Positions 59,044-64,000 of a DNA stretch of 64,000 nucleotides are shown here, piece after piece; positions within the stretch are counted from its first letter, which is position 1, and each line of letters opens with the position of its first letter. Under the pieces are notes generated by a model, which ran no database searches, had not been told where the DNA came from, and saw nothing but the letters and a program-made list of their open reading frames with translations. The DNA is taken from positions 4,975,001 through 5,039,000 of the forward strand of contig JAVTVX010000027.1 of NCBI GenBank assembly GCA_033439265.1, written 5' to 3'. The DNA comes from Dillenia suffruticosa (lineage: Eukaryota; Streptophyta; Magnoliopsida; Dilleniales; Dilleniaceae). The position numbers were made by a program, and so were the translations under genes.

Positions 59044-61550
59044 TAGTTTCTCTCTCTCTCTCTCTCTCTCTTTCTCCTTTCCTCTTTTCCGTGGCAGTCC
59101 TTAATTTGGAATTGCCCTTTTGGTTTTGTCAATGTTATATTTTGCACATTATCCATCAAATAAGTACACTAACTTTTGTACTAGTACCTCAATTTGACTA
59201 CACACACTCCCCCCCCCCAAAAAAAAAGAGCTCATTTATCCTTCTGGTCTGTATTACAACTACAGCTAATATAAAATAGCGTAAATTTCAAGTATACATC
59301 TATAGCACAACAGCTATGGTAAAGATCTGTGATTGCATTATTATGCAAAGTTTGAAAATGTACCATCTACATCTTAAACATTATTTGTTCTCCAATTTGT
59401 AATGCATAGAATCTGCTTTATTTGCGGACCTGTTTCAGAATTCTTCTAATTTCTGTATCTTGAAAGAATTTGAGAGCTTGTCATGCAGATAACCTGAAAA
59501 GTATGAAGCATAAGCTTGAGGCTACAAATATATTTTGCTTGTGGTAGTACAGACTTTTAAGGGTACTTCCATTCAACTTGTACTAGAGTTCTTTGTACTT
59601 GTCTAGATTGGTGAAAAACACTTTGCTGCTTAAATGGGCAAAAAAAGAAGAAAAGAAAAGAGAAGGGCAGTTCTTCTTCAAGAAAGGCGTGTTCTTGTAT
59701 GTTTGTGTAATTTGCTTGCTCTACTTTCTTTGTCACTCAGATTGTAACCAAACCAGGTGCACCTACCAACTTACCAACTCATTTAGCGAGTGCCAATACC
59801 CTTGGTTGCTTTGTCATAGAATTCATGTTCAAATTGTCAAGTGGGATAGATCTTTATACAGAATTTATGCCCTTAACTTTTTTGGGGGTGTGCTCTGTTG
59901 AAAAAGACTTTGCAGTCGGGCCACAACAAGAAAGGTGGCTCTTTTGTGCAGAGGGTATTGAATGTTTTTATAAGTAAACTGCTTTTTCATGATCTTAACA
60001 AGCTTTAGAGCTCACATGGAGCTCTCCACATTCATTCCCCATGTTCCTAAGGGCTGTGGTACTTGTACAATTCTTGATAACTACTCTGGTTGGGAGGGTG
60101 GGAAGATAGGCTCAACGTCCCTTATAAACTAATTTAGGCATAAAATGTTCCATAACATGGGATGAGGCAAATCTTGTTCTGAAATTACTGCTATATGTGC
60201 AAAATAGGAAAATAATCTCTACTTTGCATAAGATAAAGCGCGCATACATGTGTGTGTGTATATCTTCTGATGTTTAAGGTTTGAAATTTTTCATTGAGAA
60301 AGACAATCATTTTGAACAAAAGACCAACTGGGTGGTGTGGACACCGTTCTGCAGGATTTCAATTTTGAGCAATCGGATTCACTAAATTTAGAACAGCCTG
60401 GCCATGTGAGAAATTTTGAAGCCATCATAAATGTTGAAACCCGAAGCATTTACCTTTCAAGCTGTCCTCATCATTATTAGGAAACTATACTAAAATGATC
60501 ATGAATCCCTGGTATTTAGTGGCATTTGTGATGAAAATTTGTTCTTTTTTTAATATGCCTTTCCTAAAATCCGTTTTAATCCTTTGGGGGACAAAACTTT
60601 TCAAAAATTGGATGCAAGAGGAAATTGAATATTTTACAATATTTGAATACCATGTTGTTTCATATTTCTTTTCAACTTCATCAGGGCTGATCTCAAATCC
60701 TGGATGCATTAGATCACCAACGTTCTCTCTATTTCTTATTATTTCATCTATTGTAGTATCATTATAAGAGTCTCTCTTCATCGGAATGTCCAATTTGACT
60801 CATTAAAACATAAGTATGATATTATTATAACTTTACGATATAAACGTTAGAACTTACAACATTGCAAGCGTAGAATGTCTCGTGTACCTCTGGAAAACCA
60901 CGTTGCTGATCTTTTATTTGATTGTTTGTTTTCCCCTTTCATGACAAACTCCCAAACCCCCCAAAAAAAGATCAAAAAGGAAAAAAAATTTATAAAAGAC
61001 AAAAAAAAAATAGTCCTCAATAATTTGATCTTGAATTTACCAATGTCCAATCAGTTCAGTAACTGGGCAAAGAAAACATGCATCAAAAAAGTTTTGCTTC
61101 TTAAGAGTTCAAATTGACTTGAGCCAAATTTAGTCGGATCCAACATGATTATCAAATATCCGTGATTTATAAAAAATAAAAAGATAAAAAAAAAAATGTT
61201 GAATTTGGGCTCCATCCACTGGTAGAGCAACCGAAAACTAAATGGGCCGTATTGGGTCTAGTATTTATACTGGGTATGCGGTGATTAAATCTTAGGAAGG
61301 GCCCAGATTGGACTATGGGTTTTTTCAATTTTAGCCCAAAATCAAGGAAGACCAGACTTAGAATTGAATGGGGGAAGACCTAACCTAACTATCATTATTA
61401 TGAGAGCCCAATCTCGTTGAAAATGGGTTACTTTAAAAGGGCAAAGAAATGGGAGAAGGGACAATGGTTTTTTATTTTTTATTTTTTATGGTGAGAAAAG
61501 AGGGAAGGAGAAAACAAACAAGAGAACCGAGAAGAAAAAGAGAAAAGAAA
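59044..61550. other. intergenic downstream of zinc-finger gene
   Basis: 3' UTR with a CT run (59048-59072) and a C run followed by A (59210-59227). A minus-strand open frame from ATG 60781 to 60485 (98 codons, acidic start MKRDSYNDTTIDEII) is unrecognised and AT-rich. It could be a gene fragment but I cannot support it. Nothing else seen. Confidence 0.4.
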
Positions 61551-62476
61551 CTACGGAAGAGCCGATGCAGTGGCCCTCTGCAAAAATGAAGAATGCAGCG
61601 AGCTACATCTTCTGGCAGTGACTCTGCCTCTAAACTTCTCAACCCCCGACTTGTCTTCCTGCATGAGCTGCAAGATTTCTAGAGGTGGGGTATTCAGCTC
61701 AACCATTCCTAAGCCATTTGCTTGACCCATGAATGCCAAAAAGTCAGCACAGCAATTTGCTTCCCTAAGAATGTGCTTGACAGAACAATCTTTGAAGGAG
61801 CCCACCACTTCCTGGCATTCCAAAATGATGTTTTAAAGCGGGTAATCAGCTTCAGGAGGTTGCTTTATCAAGTTGCTTAGAGCAGCAGATTCAGTTTCTA
61901 TTTCTAGCTAGTTGAAACCTCTTCTTTTGGCCATAAGCAAGCCTTCTCTTAAACCCCAGAGCTAAGTTGTGAGAACTTGAGCCTTCCCTATGCTGACAAC
62001 GAACCCTGCAATCCAATTCCCAGCACTATCCCTGAAGATACATCCTGCACTTGCATGGTTCGTCAATCTAGAAACCGCCCCATCAGTATTGAGCTTTAAC
62101 TTTCCTGAAGGAGGCGCCAACCATTTCACTTGCTTCCCAGTTATCAGCTTCTCTTTGATTTTCTCCTTTCAGAACAAGTCGACCTTCTTAGCCATTTTGA
62201 AAGCTGTAGACACCCAGAGGATTGCTTGGCATTTTGAAAAACACTCTTGCATCTTCCCTTCCAAATGGTCCATATGGTACTAGTGAAGACGAAGCAAGCC
62301 TGAATCTAATCAAAACTATCCTTCCTGCAAGCCCCCGCCTTCAACCAATCGAAAGGATTAGAGAACATCTAGAAGTTTCCCTCCTCTTCTAGCTTAGGCC
62401 ACACCAGCTTCCAGATCTCTAAAGCTTTCTTGCAGTCTCTCAACGCATGCATAACTGTCTCCTCAGCACTCTCACA

Positions 62477-63609
62477 CACTACTAGAAAATGGACTTTCAG
62501 CAACGGAGAAATCTGTCGCTGAAAGTCTCTTTTTTGTCGTTGAAAGATATCAGCGATGAATTTTTTCTGTCGCTAAATCTATCGCAAAAAGTGACCCCGC
62601 TAATTTTTAGTGACCGATTTTTTTTCCGTCGCAAATATCAGCGTCAAATTAGCGACGGATTAACTACGTCGCTAAAACTATAAAAAAAAAACGAAAAAAC
62701 AAAACAGCGACGGACAAGGATCCGTCACTAATTTGAGTTATGAAAAAAAATACACTAACCACCTCTTGACCACACGCTATTACTGAGACTCAAACCCACG
62801 CGTTGATGTTTGTGTGCGAACACTCTTGCCACTAAACCAAGCAAGTCATCTACTAATATATTTTTCTTTTTTTTTACTTATTATCTTTATTTCTTATTTC
62901 CTATTAATATTAGAATAATATAAAATTATAATTTATTATAAAATAATAAAATAATTTTATTATTACTTAAAATAAAATAATAAAAAATTGTAAAAAATAA
63001 AATAATATTATTCTTTGCAAAATAAAATAAAAATAATAAGAATTATTAAATAAAATTTAAAAATTAAAAATTAAAAATAATTTATTATAAAATAATAAAA
63101 TAATTTTAATCTTACTTAAAATAAAAAATAAAAAATTTGCAAAAATAAAATAATATTTCTCTTTAAAAAAATAATAATAAGAATTATTAAATAAAATTAA
63201 AAAATTAAAAAATTAAAAAAAATAATAAATTAATAAATAATAAATTAAAAAAAATTCCGTCACTAATTTTCCATCGGTAATCCGTCGCTAATTTTCCATC
63301 ACTAATCCGTCGTTAATCCGTCGCTAAAAGCTGTAAATATATTTTTTTTATTTTTTTTCTTTCACCAATTCATCGACCGAAATTAGCGACGGAATATTTC
63401 CGTCGCTAAAAATTCTGTCGGTAATCCGTTGCTGATAATTTTATAATATTTTTTTAAATTTTTTTTAAGGGTTTAGCGACGGAAATATATTCGTCGCTAA
63501 TCTATCGCTAATCTCTCGGTAAAAAATCTGACGTTAATCCGTCGCTATTACCGACGGATATTTTTCCGTCAATAATTTTTCGTCGCTGAAACCGTGTTTT
63601 CTGGTAGTG
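62477..63609 (+). mobile_element. non-autonomous CACTA (En/Spm-type) transposon
   Basis: 1133 bp. Ends CACTACTAGAAAA (left) and CACTACCAGAAAA (right, in reverse) with 3-bp target duplications ACA (62474-62476 and 63610-63612). Dense subterminal repeats of AGCGACGGA and TCCGTCGCTAA occur within about 250 bases of each end. The interior has AT-rich filler (62860-63250) and a minus-strand tRNA-like module (62775-62850). No transposase frame, so it must be mobilised in trans. Well preserved ends suggest recent insertion. Confidence 0.92.
62775..62850 (-). other. tRNA-like A-box/B-box module inside CACTA element
   Basis: Minus strand TGGTTTAGTGG (62839-62829) fits the Pol III A box and GGTTTGAGTCT (62796-62786) the B box, 43 bases apart start to start, as in a tRNA gene. 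The T-stem does not pair well, so it is tRNA-derived rather than a working tRNA. The element at 24892 has a similar module. Confidence 0.6.
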
Positions 63610-64000
63610 ACAGATGGGGCAAATTGTTTCTTCACAGAAATTCCTCTTGTTTCTTTCAACATTTGTCATGAGCTTCTCCGAACAAGCTATCCAAAGAAAA
63701 GTTTTGATTCTTTCTTGACACTTAGTTTTCCAAATCCAACTCCAGTCCCTTTGGTTTAGCTCTTTAGTCCTCAAGAGATTATACGCTGAGGCCACAGAGA
63801 AAGTACCATTGCTGTTACCCCTCTAAATTATGTTGTTTACCACTCCTTTAGATCTTGTAACTAAGATACCTTTTACTTCTTTTTCTTTCTCATGTGGAAG
63901 GACAGCAAGAAGGGCCTTTAAATCCCAACCGCCTCTTTTAGCAATGAAATTTCTTACTCTGATGCTTGGATCTTCGATGAGCTGAGAAGAATTTATGCAG

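Larger units (their letters stand above)
61551..64000 (-). pseudogene. decayed LINE-type region: zf-RVT plus RNase H, split by CACTA
   Basis: On the minus strand, 64000-63610 encodes the end of a non-LTR reverse transcriptase region: FSVASAYNLL, then the zinc-binding zf-RVT module (KCQERIKTFLWIAC, NVERNKRNF, CPIC). The frame resumes at 62476 with ESAEETVMHALRDC and continues into an RNase H domain (LKLNTDGA, GCIFRDSAGNWIAGF, VKHILREANCCADFLA) to about 61551. At least six in-frame stops interrupt it, so it is dead. The 62477-63609 gap is a CACTA insertion; without it and one ACA copy the frame is continuous across the junction. The element continues past the window edge. Confidence 0.85.

Noticed and set aside
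60485..60781. 98-codon minus-strand frame
   Set aside because: Unrecognised, AT-rich, with an equally long frame on the other strand; not enough to call a gene.

Overview
The window is eudicot nuclear DNA. It is AT-rich, its genes are split by GT-AG introns, and its spacers are full of SINEs, LTR fragments, CACTA-type DNA elements and GA/CT or TA microsatellites. I cannot name the species. All exon joins were read by eye from reading frame, splice dinucleotides and family knowledge.

Layout. (1) 1-28.3 kb is a tandem cluster of two gene families on the minus strand: two CrRLK1L receptor kinases (1-1888, cut by the window edge; 15408-17858, complete) and three CYP81-type cytochromes P450 (7209-10115, 20550-23332, 26466-28249). 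The pair kinase plus P450 has been duplicated as a unit. The first unit also holds a small plus-strand MEE59-like gene (3485-4346), a 1.1-kb solo LTR and a SINE. The LTR and the SINE are missing from the sister unit, whose uninterrupted sequence serves as an empty site. A miniature LTR element (TRIM) lies at 13396-13882. (2) 28.3-36.8 kb has no convincing gene: SINE-like copies, an AT-rich dispersed repeat and a local 0.33-kb duplication. (3) 37050-48909 (+) is a 14-exon HOS15 orthologue (LisH plus WD40 chromatin corepressor) preceded by a 58-codon uORF whose stop overlaps the main ATG. (4) 50359-52227 (-) is an intronless PLS-DYW pentatricopeptide protein matching chloroplast editing factor ELI1. 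(5) 58465-59043 (+) is a single C2H2 zinc-finger repressor with a C-terminal EAR motif. (6) 61.5-64 kb is a decayed LINE-type zf-RVT/RNase H region on the minus strand, split by a CACTA element with intact ends and a 3-bp target duplication.

Genes as a set. The P450s and receptor kinases are families that typically expand in tandem for specialised metabolism and cell-surface signalling. HOS15, ELI1 and MEE59-like are single-copy here. The order MEE59-like, CYP81 cluster, ELI1 agrees with my recollection of Arabidopsis At4g37300 to At4g37380, which supports these names.

Most unusual signals: a tRNA-like A-box/B-box module inside two CACTA-type elements; the ATGA-coupled uORF on HOS15; a three-fold KP(N/S)RS motif in the MEE59-like protein; an extra 89/77-bp intron present only in the two recently duplicated P450s; a TRIM; and a perfect 25-bp hairpin.
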